Positions 11,240 through 21,281 of a stretch of DNA of 64,000 nt are shown here, piece by piece; within the stretch, counting starts at the first letter, position 1, and every line of letters starts with the position of its first letter. Source of the stretch: Albugo candida (lineage: Eukaryota; Oomycota; Peronosporomycetes; Albuginales; Albuginaceae); contig CAJNAR010000166.1 in assembly GCA_905220665.1 (NCBI GenBank), forward strand, positions 372,001-436,000, given 5' to 3'. Made by a program: the position numbers and the translations under genes. Under the pieces are notes generated by a model. The model worked only from the letters and a program-made list of their open reading frames with translations, had not been told where the DNA came from and searched no databases.

Positions 11240-11923
11240 ATGATTTGGTGTGATAGAGCTGAAATTACGCGGCGATTCCGAGGTCGCGAGTTAGAATTGT
11301 GCGCAAAATTGAGAAATAAGTATGGCTGTACACCCACCTTGATGCAACCTTACGAGTCCGTGCCGTACCCAAATCCAAAAATCTTCTCGAGACAGTTAGT
11401 ATACAGATGCTATTCTGAACATGTCAGCTAGACTTACTTAGGATTTCTTCGTAGTGTAGAGAGGCATCACGAGGCTGCAATAACATTTATACAAAATCGT
11501 CCGTCACATGCAGCACCGAGATTATTCAACGCCATCGCAGGTACCATATCAACCGATCACTGCCAATATAGTGTATTGACAGACTTCATAGGTACATTCG
11601 CACAAGGACCACTAAGCTTTTTGTACAGCTGTCTCCAAAAGCGAAGGTATGTGAGGGTCATTTTGAGGCGTGTCGACAATATCCGGGGATTTTGTACCGC
11701 GTATCTAAAAGCGTTTGATAAGCATTGCAACTTGATTTTACTGGATGTGAAGGAGTGTGTTATACACAGAAACATGAAAAAGAGAAACATTCAGTATCGC
11801 TATAGCATCTACAAACTGACAACGTACGAGCACGACAAAGCTGGCGGGATGAATATAGAATCACGATACCACGAGCAACTATTCGTACGTGGGGATAACA
11901 TTGTGATGATTTACGCGGTTTGA
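11240..11923 (+). CDS. LSM11-like Sm-domain protein (histone pre-mRNA processing candidate), two exons
   Basis: Proposed exons 11240-11394 and 11455-11923 with a 60-nt intron (donor GTTAGT, acceptor TTCTTCGTAG) that keeps frame and gives 207 residues. The second exon carries a clear Sm fold. GPLSFLY is followed by VRVILRRVDNIRGFC, then AFDKHCNLILLDV (the Sm1 signature), then a 30-residue insert, and finally LFVRGDNIVMIY (the Sm2 signature). In known families, LSM11 joins the U7 snRNP, which cleaves replication-dependent histone mRNAs. The long Sm1-Sm2 insert and the FDKHxNL core fit LSM11 better than canonical Sm proteins. Exon 1 and its ATG are inferred; a further upstream exon is possible. 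Confidence 0.75.
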
Positions 11924-12373
11924 CTATGAGCATATCGCGTTCAACATAGCCTAAGAAAGTAGTCTACACTGATTACGAATACGGCGAGGATCTTCATAAA
12001 TACTTGTTTATCTATGGTAAATGCTTCTTCATTTAGAATCAGCGTGGTGGTACTTTGATATCATCAGATCCAGATATGAGATTATTCCATCAGTAAAAAA
12101 TTAGAGTATGTATATGTCAACATCATTGATTCCATTGGGATCTCAATCTATTGTTACATCTTGTGGAATTTTTGTGAATGAGTGTTTAGAGGCTCTCAAT
12201 TTCACTCCATTCGTTGTCAGCCAATCAAAATTGGAGGCACTAGGGAGATGACTGACATTATGTAGGCACCCCACATTGGTCAACCACGTTCTGTTACATA
12301 AAAAAAGTCTTCCCTGATGCAGAGAATCCTTTTAATTAACTAACAACTCTTTCAAAATTGAAGAGGTTCTAGT
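11924..12373. other. Intergenic, no gene recognised
   Basis: The 450 bases hold the 3' UTR of the LSM11-like gene and the promoter/5' UTR of the homeodomain gene. I see no convincing ORF or RNA gene. No strong initiator match was found here. Confidence 0.5.
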
Positions 12374-15300
12374 ATGGAAAATAATGCCTCTCTGATACCA
12401 CCTCCCCCTCCTTCTCCTCCTCCGCTTCCTCCAAGCTCTCCTTGCTCCGCTACACAAACTACAAATGAGACAGAGAAGAAGAAGGCACTCCTTGTTTACC
12501 AAAGCTATCAACCGTCTGCTTCAGAGGACGATGACGATGATGAAAGAGAAGAAGATGAAGATATTGAAGACGAACAAAATGAATCTGTAGAAGGAGACAA
12601 CGAAGGAAAGTGGAAAATCGGCAATCAAGAATCCCACCTGATGAAAGCTTCTGAGTCTGTGGCCGCGGGCCAAGACTCTAGAGAATCCAATATGGCAGAG
12701 GACGACGAAGATGATGAAGACGTTTCAGCTCATGCGCATTCTGATGAAGATTTGGATTCCCTACCACCAATCGAGAAAGCAGATCTGTTGTTGATGACCA
12801 CTAAGCCTCGAAATGATCATAACTCACAAATCTACTCAACAAATCATTCGTTTTACAAGAAAGCCACCATGGAAGGCAATATATCTTCTATCCCAGATGA
12901 TATAGGGACAGATAAATTACAATGCAGAGATGCGACAAGTCCTCTGATCGAAGGTAAAGGAGCTTCACGAAATCTCAAATCGAGCAATCGACGTACCACA
13001 AATGTTCGCCGTGAATGTGAGGTCTGTCATGAATGTCGGGGAGGCCGAAGGGCAATGATTTGTACTGTCTGTAAATGCATGTATCATTCAAGTTGTTATC
13101 GCAAAAATATCTCCAAATCTGTTCATATCACACCAGATAAGCAATGGTATTGCCCGGAATGCGATCCAGGTGCAAGTGGGCAAGTGGAGAATGAAGATTT
13201 TCGAGCCATCGAGTATGGGCTTAATGCAACTCCTCGAACATCTCGTCGTAATGACCCAAGTGGGAGTGGCTCACATATCAAAAACACAATGAAGGAGGGC
13301 GCTGCAGGCAATCGAAGTGCATCTAATACTGCAAATTCCCATTGTGACACCGGAATAGTGACACAACTAGAAGAAAAACTTAAATGGGTCAGTGACGTTG
13401 CACTACATGGTGGTAAACAAGCAAACTGGATAATTCTTGAACAAACAAATGACATTCTTGCCATTCTTGTTCCAGTATTAGCAAGTTTGAAAGAAAAAAT
13501 GAGCCAACAGGGGAACCTGACGGAAGTATCGAATCAAAGTCCTGTGTCTATCAATACGCTGAGTGAGCATCCAGATCTTGGGAAATCATCGTCCGAAAGC
13601 ACAGCGAAAAATCAAGACTTCCCGGCATTGATGAAGTGGGTGCACGAAGAGCTGACCGCTCTTAAACACGTCACTCAACAGCTGCAGATGGCCGGAATAC
13701 AATACGAAATCGATATGATACGGGAAATTCGGATGGTATCCTCTTCTGCTGATGGTAAAAACGGACTTTATCCGGGGCCAAATGGCTTCAAGAATTCAAA
13801 TGGTCGGCTGGGATGTTCATCAGGAACGGGATCTGGTTTGTTTCGAGGGGCTAGCGGAACAGGTGGTGGGGCTGGAGGCGGTTCTAAAGTCAAAAATGGA
13901 GCTAGTCGTCTTTATTCCTCGAAACAGATTCAAAAGCTAGAAGAATGGTATCAAAAGTCCTCAAGGCCAGAAGCTAGTGAAATACAGGCAATGTATCGTA
14001 TTATCAATAGTGCGGAATACGCTGACCGTGAATTACAACCGGATGGTATCTCGGTCAAGCAGATTCGAATTTGGTTTGACAATCGGCGTGCCAAAGAAAG
14101 ACTCGACTATATGCGACTGAAAATGAAGGACATTTCCACTGCCGATATGGACGCTGAAAGCGTCAAGAAGATGAAAGCGGCATATATCGATGAAGCTAAA
14201 GAGGTATTGGAAGCGCGTGTATCGCGTTTACGTGAAAATGGCAAAAGCGCTACGCAGATTGTCGATGAAGCCGATCTGCTGCTCATAGCTAGTGGAGAAC
14301 GGCCACTCGCTTCCAAACCTCCACGATCAAGTCAAAATACTTCTAAAGCTTCGTCTGGACAAAATTCCTCCGTGAGTGGCGCACATAAAAGTAGCTTGAT
14401 CGATCAAAAACCACCACTAAGCTTGAAAAAGAGAATACGAATGGATTCTGTTGCATCGGTGCGAAAAGCGGTCAAGGAGGCAAAAGACACAGGAAAGACA
14501 GAGGACGAAATCAGATCCATCCGTACCACAGCTATTGAGGTTGCTAAGCAACGCCTGCACATCCCGTACAAGAATGCCCGCGTTGGACCTTCCAGACCAT
14601 TGGGGAAAAACGAAGTCACTCACATCAAATTCAAAATGCTAAAGCTCTTGGAAGAAGGTGCACCAGCAGAAGAAGTGACGGATATAATCGAATTACTCTT
14701 ATCTGTCGTCATTCCTCGTCAAGTTTTGCTCGATTCTGGGCTAACAAGGCAACTTGAATTGGCGCTAAAAGCGCATCGGGAGAACAAAGAGCTAGTCAAG
14801 CAAACAAAGAAGCTTTTAGACGAATTCCAAGCAATCATAGATCGAGGCGAAGAAGCTGACGCATTAGAGGTTGATGACGTCACTGGGCTGAGCAAATCTA
14901 TTGCAGACTCTGACGTGCTACCCAGTCACCCGATCGCCTCGACTGGTGTTAGCACACAATCGCCTGCAGCATCACCAGATCAAAGCAAACGCGCTCGTAC
15001 TGGAAAGTTCTCAATTGCGCAGCTGAAAAAACTCGAAAAGTATTTCAAAAAGGACGATACGCCGAGTAAGAAGAAGCTGGAAAAACTTTCTGAGAAGCTT
15101 AGTGCGATGGCAACAGAAGAAGGCGGAAAGACTCTGGATTACAAACAATTACGTGGCTGGTTCTATAAACGTCGGTCTTCCAATCAACCTCCGCATGCTC
15201 TGCTCGTAGCAGGCAGCAAACAACAAGAAGGAAGCGGAAATGCAATGGGTGATGACGTCATGTCCTCCTCATCGTCAAGCAGTAGCGAGACAGAATCCGA

Positions 15301-16042
15301 TAGCAATGAGAGCGTCGCGTCTTCAATTGACTCACGGCAAAGCTTAGCCGATAGCAGCAATGGTAGTACATTGAAGCGCAAATCACTAGCAGATTTTCCC
15401 GTACCATCTTCCAAAAAGCGAAATCGGGTAGGAGCAGCTAGCAAAGATTCAAAGGCAGCGTTGCAATCCAAGACGTTCAATGTAAAGCAGCTATCAACTC
15501 TGATTGAATCGTACGAACGCAATCCGAGTCCTAATTCATCACGCATGGACGAACTTGTTCATATCCTCAACCACGACGATCACTCTGGTGAGCAGAACGC
15601 GAATACTGTGACAAAGCAACAGATTCAGGCGTGGTTTGGACGTCGGCGTGCCAAAGAGAAGAAGGATATCTTGAAGCTACAGAGCAAAGAAGCACCAGTT
15701 CGAAAAATGTCCACCGGGAGTTCTAGTAGCTCAGAAACTGATGAAGAAGATTCGCAAAAGTATCTGAACCCGAGCGCGCGAAAAGAGCTGTTTTCGAATG
15801 AGAATAAAGGATCAAATGTCGCGATAGCGTCTGATGGTCATATCAAGAGTGAAGATGGTCAGTTTGCCGACGAAATTCACCATAAAGAGAATGATGAGGA
15901 TGCAAGCGATGATGAGCAGGATGATATCGATATTGAGATTGAGATCGATGAAGACGATGATGACGATGACGATGACGATGACGATGATGATGAGCAGGGC
16001 GACAAAGAAGATGTGGATTTAGCCGAAACTCCGAAGACGTAA
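12374..16042 (+). CDS. PHD finger protein with three homeodomains, nuclear
   Basis: A single-exon frame of 1,222 residues. In order: a polyproline N-terminus (9-23); acidic runs (50-130); a PHD finger at about 215-263, beginning CEVCHEC and ending WYCPEC, with the C4HC3 ligands visible; homeodomain 1 at about 510-577, ending WFDNRRAKER; a helical lysine-rich middle; homeodomain 2 at about 874-935, ending GWFYKRRSS; homeodomain 3 at about 1031-1097, ending WFGRRRAKEK; and a poly-Asp tail (about 1190-1210). Homeodomains 1 and 3 have extended loops between helices 1 and 2, as in TALE-like or atypical types. The likely role is a chromatin-reading transcription regulator. The WF.NRR recognition-helix core is best kept in domain 1 and weakest in domain 2. 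Confidence 0.85.
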   Translation: MENNASLIPPPPPSPPPLPPSSPCSATQTTNETEKKKALLVYQSYQPSASEDDDDDEREEDEDIEDEQNESVEGDNEGKWKIGNQESHLMKASESVAAGQDSRESNMAEDDEDDEDVSAHAHSDEDLDSLPPIEKADLLLMTTKPRNDHNSQIYSTNHSFYKKATMEGNISSIPDDIGTDKLQCRDATSPLIEGKGASRNLKSSNRRTTNVRRECEVCHECRGGRRAMICTVCKCMYHSSCYRKNISKSVHITPDKQWYCPECDPGASGQVENEDFRAIEYGLNATPRTSRRNDPSGSGSHIKNTMKEGAAGNRSASNTANSHCDTGIVTQLEEKLKWVSDVALHGGKQANWIILEQTNDILAILVPVLASLKEKMSQQGNLTEVSNQSPVSINTLSEHPDLGKSSSESTAKNQDFPALMKWVHEELTALKHVTQQLQMAGIQYEIDMIREIRMVSSSADGKNGLYPGPNGFKNSNGRLGCSSGTGSGLFRGASGTGGGAGGGSKVKNGASRLYSSKQIQKLEEWYQKSSRPEASEIQAMYRIINSAEYADRELQPDGISVKQIRIWFDNRRAKERLDYMRLKMKDISTADMDAESVKKMKAAYIDEAKEVLEARVSRLRENGKSATQIVDEADLLLIASGERPLASKPPRSSQNTSKASSGQNSSVSGAHKSSLIDQKPPLSLKKRIRMDSVASVRKAVKEAKDTGKTEDEIRSIRTTAIEVAKQRLHIPYKNARVGPSRPLGKNEVTHIKFKMLKLLEEGAPAEEVTDIIELLLSVVIPRQVLLDSGLTRQLELALKAHRENKELVKQTKKLLDEFQAIIDRGEEADALEVDDVTGLSKSIADSDVLPSHPIASTGVSTQSPAASPDQSKRARTGKFSIAQLKKLEKYFKKDDTPSKKKLEKLSEKLSAMATEEGGKTLDYKQLRGWFYKRRSSNQPPHALLVAGSKQQEGSGNAMGDDVMSSSSSSSSETESDSNESVASSIDSRQSLADSSNGSTLKRKSLADFPVPSSKKRNRVGAASKDSKAALQSKTFNVKQLSTLIESYERNPSPNSSRMDELVHILNHDDHSGEQNANTVTKQQIQAWFGRRRAKEKKDILKLQSKEAPVRKMSTGSSSSSETDEEDSQKYLNPSARKELFSNENKGSNVAIASDGHIKSEDGQFADEIHHKENDEDASDDEQDDIDIEIEIDEDDDDDDDDDDDDDEQGDKEDVDLAETPKT
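15953..15993 (+). repeat. GAY trinucleotide run encoding poly-Asp
   Basis: A nearly uninterrupted series of GAT/GAC codons within the homeodomain gene, encoding an acidic tail. It is likely to be length-variable between strains. Confidence 0.8.
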
Positions 16043-16129
16043 GCAATCAAAACCAATAAACTTTTTCTGTGCCGTTTTGGTCTATTTTTGTATTCGGATG
16101 CGCGGCCGCTTGACCACACGAGTTCTGAG

Positions 16130-17748
16130 ATGTCTGCAGGTAAATCACGTTCAAACCAAGGCAATATGAATGCTCGATACCGTCGCCTCGCACCCCAAGC
16201 GCGGATTGATGAGTCATTGTTCGGGAAAACGAAAAGGAAGAAAACTGTGTCTTTGGCAGGAAGGTGATGCAAACGCAATGTGATATGAGCTCAAAGAATG
16301 CTAATGTCTTGTGGCATGCTAGAGATATTGTCGAGTGTAATCCAGTCGAACGAACGGACAATCAGAAAATCGTTAAAACGCTCAAAGGGAACCACAATTG
16401 TGTGATGATTTCCGATGGAGAACTTTCGAGATTAAAGTATGAGAGCACTATAATAAGTTTGCAAGATGCACAAGCTGCCGAGGCACAACGAGAGCAAGAA
16501 CAAGAAGAAAAGTTATCAGCTATCAAAAAGAAAAAAGAGAGGATGATCATGTTAGGCCAAGAAGCAGCGAGAAGGGCACCCAAGTCTGAATTTGAGCAAC
16601 TCATGGAAGAAGAGAGAAAGGAAACACTCGAACGCGCTCAAGTGCTTAAAGATCACTCACATGATACAATCAAACTTTTGAAAACATTGGGTGCACGAGC
16701 ACAGGCATTCACAATTCGAGACCAACAACGCCTTGTGAAAGAAGAACTAGAAGAAGATAGTAAACGTTACGAAGAAAAAATGAATACTTTGATGGAACTC
16801 GAACGACTTCAAGGTCTACAACGCGAGGAAGAATTACATTCAGAACAACGGGCAAAGCGCACTGCAGATCGTTTGGTTCTAGAAGAACAAATTGAGCAGC
16901 GTCGGCAGCAACGAGAGGAGCTGAATGCTCGAACGCAGCATGAGGGCCGGGAACTCGTGGCTCAAATGAAACGACAACAGGAAGAACAACGTGAGAAGGA
17001 ATTATCACGGCGACAACACGCTTTGGAAACGTCACATGAGATACGAAAATTCAATGCGCAATCGAAGCAGTACAAAGAGGAGCTTAAACGAAGACAAAAG
17101 GAGGAAGACGATAAAATAGAACGATATCAACGAGAAAAAGATGAGGAAGTAAAAGAACGAGAAATGCAGGAGGCGAAAAAACGGCATGAAGCTGAAGTCA
17201 GAATTGCACGATTACGCGCAAATCAGGAGAAAATGGCGAACGAAAAATCTGAAATGGACGAACTCCGCGCAAAACGCGCGGCCGAAGCCCGCGAACGTCA
17301 AGCTCGCGATCTGGAGCTTCACCTGGCAAAGAAGACACGTGAAGATATGGCAGAATTGCAAAAAGCGAGAGAACTGCAAGCTTTACATTCACAAGGTGCC
17401 CGGGTGCAAGAAGCGATCCTCCAACAGCAGGAATATCAGTCTATCATGACGCAAGTCGAAGCTGATAAAGCACGAGTTAAACGAGAGAAAGAAGAGACCA
17501 AAATCAGTAGAATTGAGCACCGCAGAGCGCTACAACAACAAATCGAAGAAAAAGATCGGAATCAGAAAGATGCTTTCCAAACGAAACAAATTGAAGGTCA
17601 AACATTAAAGGATGAGTATGCTAAAGAGCTGGCTAAATTAGAAAGACTGAGGCTAGAACAAGTCGAACAACTCGAACGTTCAGGTGTCAATCCTCTGTAC
17701 CTAGTTGAAATGAAAGCCTTGGACATTGCCCGAGCTAGGAATCGATAG
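16130..17748 (+). CDS. CFAP45: CFAP45 (cilia- and flagella-associated protein 45), two exons
   Basis: Proposed exons 16130-16263 and 16323-17748 with a 59-nt intron (GTGATG...GCTAG, branch-like CTAAT), giving 519 residues. Exon 1 encodes YRRLAPQARIDESLFG, which resembles the conserved CFAP45 N-terminus. Exon 2 is one continuous Glu/Arg/Lys/Gln-rich coiled coil of the trichohyalin-plectin-homology type. It ends in the family's short Leu-rich tail (EQVEQLERSGVNPLYLVEM). CFAP45 is a microtubule inner protein of axonemal doublets and binds AMP in animals. Its presence implies motile flagella, fitting biflagellate zoospores. The ATG is only 87 bp after the preceding stop, so the promoter must be very short or overlap that 3' UTR. 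Confidence 0.85.
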
Positions 17749-17969
17749 GATAGCCTAGCGCCAAGTTATAATAATCGTGGATGAATTCGTAGGCGATCAT
17801 AAAGTTAGAGCTCGAGGAAAGACGATCGATCTCTTCAGTTTGTGCCAATCAGACTCCATCGACATCACACCCACAAATTACCTGATACTTATTCGCGAGA
17901 TTCCATTTTTGCCTCAGAATCCGCTTTGTGCTCAACTACGCTCAAATTGCACTAAACACTTTACTTTTG

Positions 17970-20900
17970 ATGAGTGCTGTAACACAAGCTGATTCACCGT
18001 CACATACTACAAAGGTAGGAACCTCGCAACAAACCGACTCGAACGCCTCTTCGGTAGGGAGTGGGGCCTTCATGACACCATTGGATGACGAAACTCAGTC
18101 AATATCATTCACTGTAAGTACTTCTGCAAAACCGACATCGCTTCGGTCTTCAGAGGATGATTCTTCACGTACTTCTACTGCAAGTGAGTTGCTGTCTCTT
18201 AAATGTGAAGAGGAGGATCAGAGAGATAATGGATCGAAATCATTAAGCGCCAGATACTCCTCTCAGCATGTGGAAGACCTAAGCAGAACATTAGGAGTCG
18301 ATGTCAGTTTTGGCCTTTCCCGCAGTGATGTCACTGAACGACAACAGCGATATGGTAGCAATCAATTGGAGTCTGAAGAAGAAGAATCGATATATAAGAA
18401 GTTCCTGGGTCAGTTCAAAGACCCTCTTATCTTATTACTTATGGCGTCAGGAGTCGTCAGTATCATCATGGGACACCTCGACGATGCTATATCCATAGGA
18501 GTTGCAATAGCAATTGTGGTTACAGTGGCATTTGTGCAGGAATACCGTTCGGAAAAAACTCTTGAGGCTTTGAAGGAGCTAGTGCCTCCTCGATGTCAAG
18601 TACTTCGTGACGGGGCTTCATGTGAAACCTTTGCTAAAGAGCTGGTTCCAGGCGATATAATTCTTATCAATGTTGGAGATCGTGTTCCGGCTGACGCAAG
18701 GCTTCTTGAAGCTATTGATTTGGAAGTCGATGAATCCAATCTGACGGGCGAAACACTTCCAGTTTGCAAACACACAAAACGAATTGAGAACGCTGAAACC
18801 TATCCCATCGCAGAACGAAAGAATATCGTTTACATGGGCACACTTGTTCGAGCGGGCCGTGGACGCGCTGTGGTGTATGGAATTGGTCACAAAACAGAGT
18901 TTGGTCTCGTTTTTGATGCCATGCACAGTGTAGAGGACCGCAAAACGCCTTTGCAGCTAAGTATGGATCAACTGGGAAAACATTTGTCAATGTTCTCGCT
19001 CGGAATAATCACCGTTATTTGTTTGATTGGAATTATTCAAGGTAAAGGGCTATTGACAATGCTGCAGATTGGAGTCAGTCTCGCAGTTGCAGCAATTCCT
19101 GAGGGCTTACCAATCTGTGTCACTGTCACACTGGCTTTCGGAGTCATGAAAATGGCTAAACAAAACGCCATTGTGAAGAAACTTCCGGCAGTTGAAGCTT
19201 TGGGTTGCATCAGTGTCATTTGTGTCGATAAGACAGGAACCATCACAACAAATCAGATGGAAGTAATCGAATTATTTGTACCTTTCGAAAGCGTTCGTGC
19301 TCAAGTCACAGGTATCGGGAAAGCGGTTGTGACGCAAGAGAGCAGTCGAAAGACAGGGAAGGTGCTGGCACATGATGACTATCTCGATAGTCAAGGTCGA
19401 GTTCTTCTACGCGGAGAACCAGTCACCGAACGAACACATCCTCACATTTACAACTGTCTTTTGGTGGGTGCTCTGTGTAACAATTCGAGTATTACGAACG
19501 GCAAAGTGATCGGACAAGCTACTGAGGGTGCTGTTCTAATGTGTGCGCTCAAAGTCGGAATCTCTCAAAGTATATTAAAACAGCACAACAGAGTCAGCGA
19601 AGTGCCGTTCAGTTCAGAAAAAAAGTGGATGGCTGTATGTTGTGATTATAATGGATCACGTCGATGGTATATGAAAGGAATGATGGAAGCAATTTTGTCT
19701 CGTTGTGATAAGATTGAAGATAATTGTGGACGATGGAAACAAATGACCCCCAACGATCGAGAACGAATACAAAATGAAGGTTGCGCCATGGCCTCAAAAG
19801 GGGCGCGTGTCTTGGCATTCTCGTACGGGGAATCTTCTGATCATGCAATGGTCTTTGCTGGATTTGTTGGCATTGTCGATCCGCCGCGTGTCGAAGTTGC
19901 AAAATCAATCACTCAACTTGCAAATAGCGGCGTGAAAACGATCATGCTGACTGGAGATTCAAAAGAGACGGCTACCGCTATAGCCACTCAGGTGGGAATT
20001 TTGCGTCTGAGTGAGAATGAAGATGATGAATGTACGAAACAAGGAATGGAGTCCAAAAACTGCTCAGATCTCGTCCTTTCCGGTGATCAGCTTGAAGCAA
20101 TGGACATGATGGAGTTGGAGCAATGTATCTTGAGAACTTGCGTATTCTATCGTACATCTCCCCATCACAAATTGAAAATAGTTCGTGCTTTCCAGGAGGC
20201 AGGGATCCAAGTTGCAATGACCGGAGATGGTGTTAATGACGCACCTGCGCTGAAAGCCGCTGATATCGGAGTAGCAATGGGTACGAGTGGGACAGATGTT
20301 TCAAAAGAGGCGTCAGATGTGATTCTTTTAGATGACAATTTTCACACCATCCTATACGCGATGGAAGAAGGAAAGTCCATCTATCACAACATCCGACATT
20401 TTTTGCGATTCCAGTTGAGTACGAGCATTGCAGCACTTTGTCTGATTGCCATCACTACCTTGTTCAATCTTCCGTCGCCGTTAAATGCGATGCAAATACT
20501 TTGGATCAACATCATAATGGATGGGCCTCCTGCTCAAAGTCTTGGAGTCGAACCGGTAGATCCAGATGTCATGAAGGAAGGGCCACGACTTCATGACGCT
20601 CATATTATCACCAAATCAATGATTCGACGGATCTTGACATCAGCAATCATCATCGTTGCCGGAACTATCTACGTTTTCTACAAGGAATTGACTGTCGATG
20701 GAATTGTCAGCAAACGTGATCGCACCATGAGCTTTACAACATTTGTATTATTCGATATGTTCAATGCTCTCGCTTGTCGTTCCGACACAAAATCAATATT
20801 GCAGATTGGTATCACCTCCAATACCGCCTTTGTGTATGCAGTGGGATTCTCTTTGGTAGGCCAATTGCTGGTGATCTATTGTCCTCCATTGCAAGCCATT

Positions 20901-21095
20901 TTCCAGACAGAGTCGCTCAGCTTCCTCGACCTATTATACGTCTTCTGCATTGCTTCGACAGTGTTGCTGGTGGATGAAGGCCGAAAGTACTGGCAGCGAA
21001 GAATGAAGCATCATGCTTCAATGCACTCGGCAATTTCCGCTGGAGTCAACAAGAAACGACGCTCATGGCAGGGAAAAGCATATGAGACTATCTGA
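17970..21095 (+). CDS. Golgi-type Ca2+/Mn2+-transporting P-type ATPase (PMR1/SPCA family)
   Basis: A P2A ATPase of 1,041 residues counted from the ATG at 17970; the frame is open slightly upstream but without another ATG. A Ser/Thr-rich cytosolic N-terminus of about 90 residues is followed by the cation-ATPase N domain and the M1-M2 region with FVQEYRSEKTLE. Next come the actuator loop LTGETLP, M4 with PEGLPI, the phosphorylation site DKTGTIT (Asp420), the hinge TGDGVNDAPALKAADIG, and M6 with QILWINIIMDGPPAQSLGVEP. The last motif, including the M6 Gln, is diagnostic of secretory-pathway (SPCA/PMR1) pumps rather than SERCA. It should load Ca2+ and Mn2+ into the Golgi for glycosylation and secretion. 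There is no intron in the body of the gene. Confidence 0.94.
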   Translation: MSAVTQADSPSHTTKVGTSQQTDSNASSVGSGAFMTPLDDETQSISFTVSTSAKPTSLRSSEDDSSRTSTASELLSLKCEEEDQRDNGSKSLSARYSSQHVEDLSRTLGVDVSFGLSRSDVTERQQRYGSNQLESEEEESIYKKFLGQFKDPLILLLMASGVVSIIMGHLDDAISIGVAIAIVVTVAFVQEYRSEKTLEALKELVPPRCQVLRDGASCETFAKELVPGDIILINVGDRVPADARLLEAIDLEVDESNLTGETLPVCKHTKRIENAETYPIAERKNIVYMGTLVRAGRGRAVVYGIGHKTEFGLVFDAMHSVEDRKTPLQLSMDQLGKHLSMFSLGIITVICLIGIIQGKGLLTMLQIGVSLAVAAIPEGLPICVTVTLAFGVMKMAKQNAIVKKLPAVEALGCISVICVDKTGTITTNQMEVIELFVPFESVRAQVTGIGKAVVTQESSRKTGKVLAHDDYLDSQGRVLLRGEPVTERTHPHIYNCLLVGALCNNSSITNGKVIGQATEGAVLMCALKVGISQSILKQHNRVSEVPFSSEKKWMAVCCDYNGSRRWYMKGMMEAILSRCDKIEDNCGRWKQMTPNDRERIQNEGCAMASKGARVLAFSYGESSDHAMVFAGFVGIVDPPRVEVAKSITQLANSGVKTIMLTGDSKETATAIATQVGILRLSENEDDECTKQGMESKNCSDLVLSGDQLEAMDMMELEQCILRTCVFYRTSPHHKLKIVRAFQEAGIQVAMTGDGVNDAPALKAADIGVAMGTSGTDVSKEASDVILLDDNFHTILYAMEEGKSIYHNIRHFLRFQLSTSIAALCLIAITTLFNLPSPLNAMQILWINIIMDGPPAQSLGVEPVDPDVMKEGPRLHDAHIITKSMIRRILTSAIIIVAGTIYVFYKELTVDGIVSKRDRTMSFTTFVLFDMFNALACRSDTKSILQIGITSNTAFVYAVGFSLVGQLLVIYCPPLQAIFQTESLSFLDLLYVFCIASTVLLVDEGRKYWQRRMKHHASMHSAISAGVNKKRRSWQGKAYETI

Positions 21096-21127
21096 TAACA
21101 GCTCTATTGTGAACCTTGTGTAAAGAT

Positions 21128-21133
21128 AATAAA
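21128..21133 (+). promoter_or_regulatory. Possible polyadenylation signal of the ATPase gene
   Basis: AATAAA lies 33 bp after the ATPase stop codon, in the right place for a 3' end. Poly(A) signals in oomycetes are loosely conserved, so this rests on position and hexamer only. Confidence 0.35.
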
Positions 21134-21281
21134 AGTTTATGCCAAAACGTTCGGCTCTGTATCCTACGGCTAGTAACAACATCTTTGGTTGCACGAGTAG
21201 AATGCCAGGACATGTAAATAGCTTTCCAAATATATCTCGAGACTGAGACGTCTGAAATTCTACTTCATTGTTCAATACCTT

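Noticed and set aside
15843..16278. Long reverse-strand frames over the homeodomain 3' end (His/Arg-rich and poly-Ser)
   Set aside because: They are antisense images of the poly-Asp codons and have no motif of their own. The plus-strand gene explains the region.
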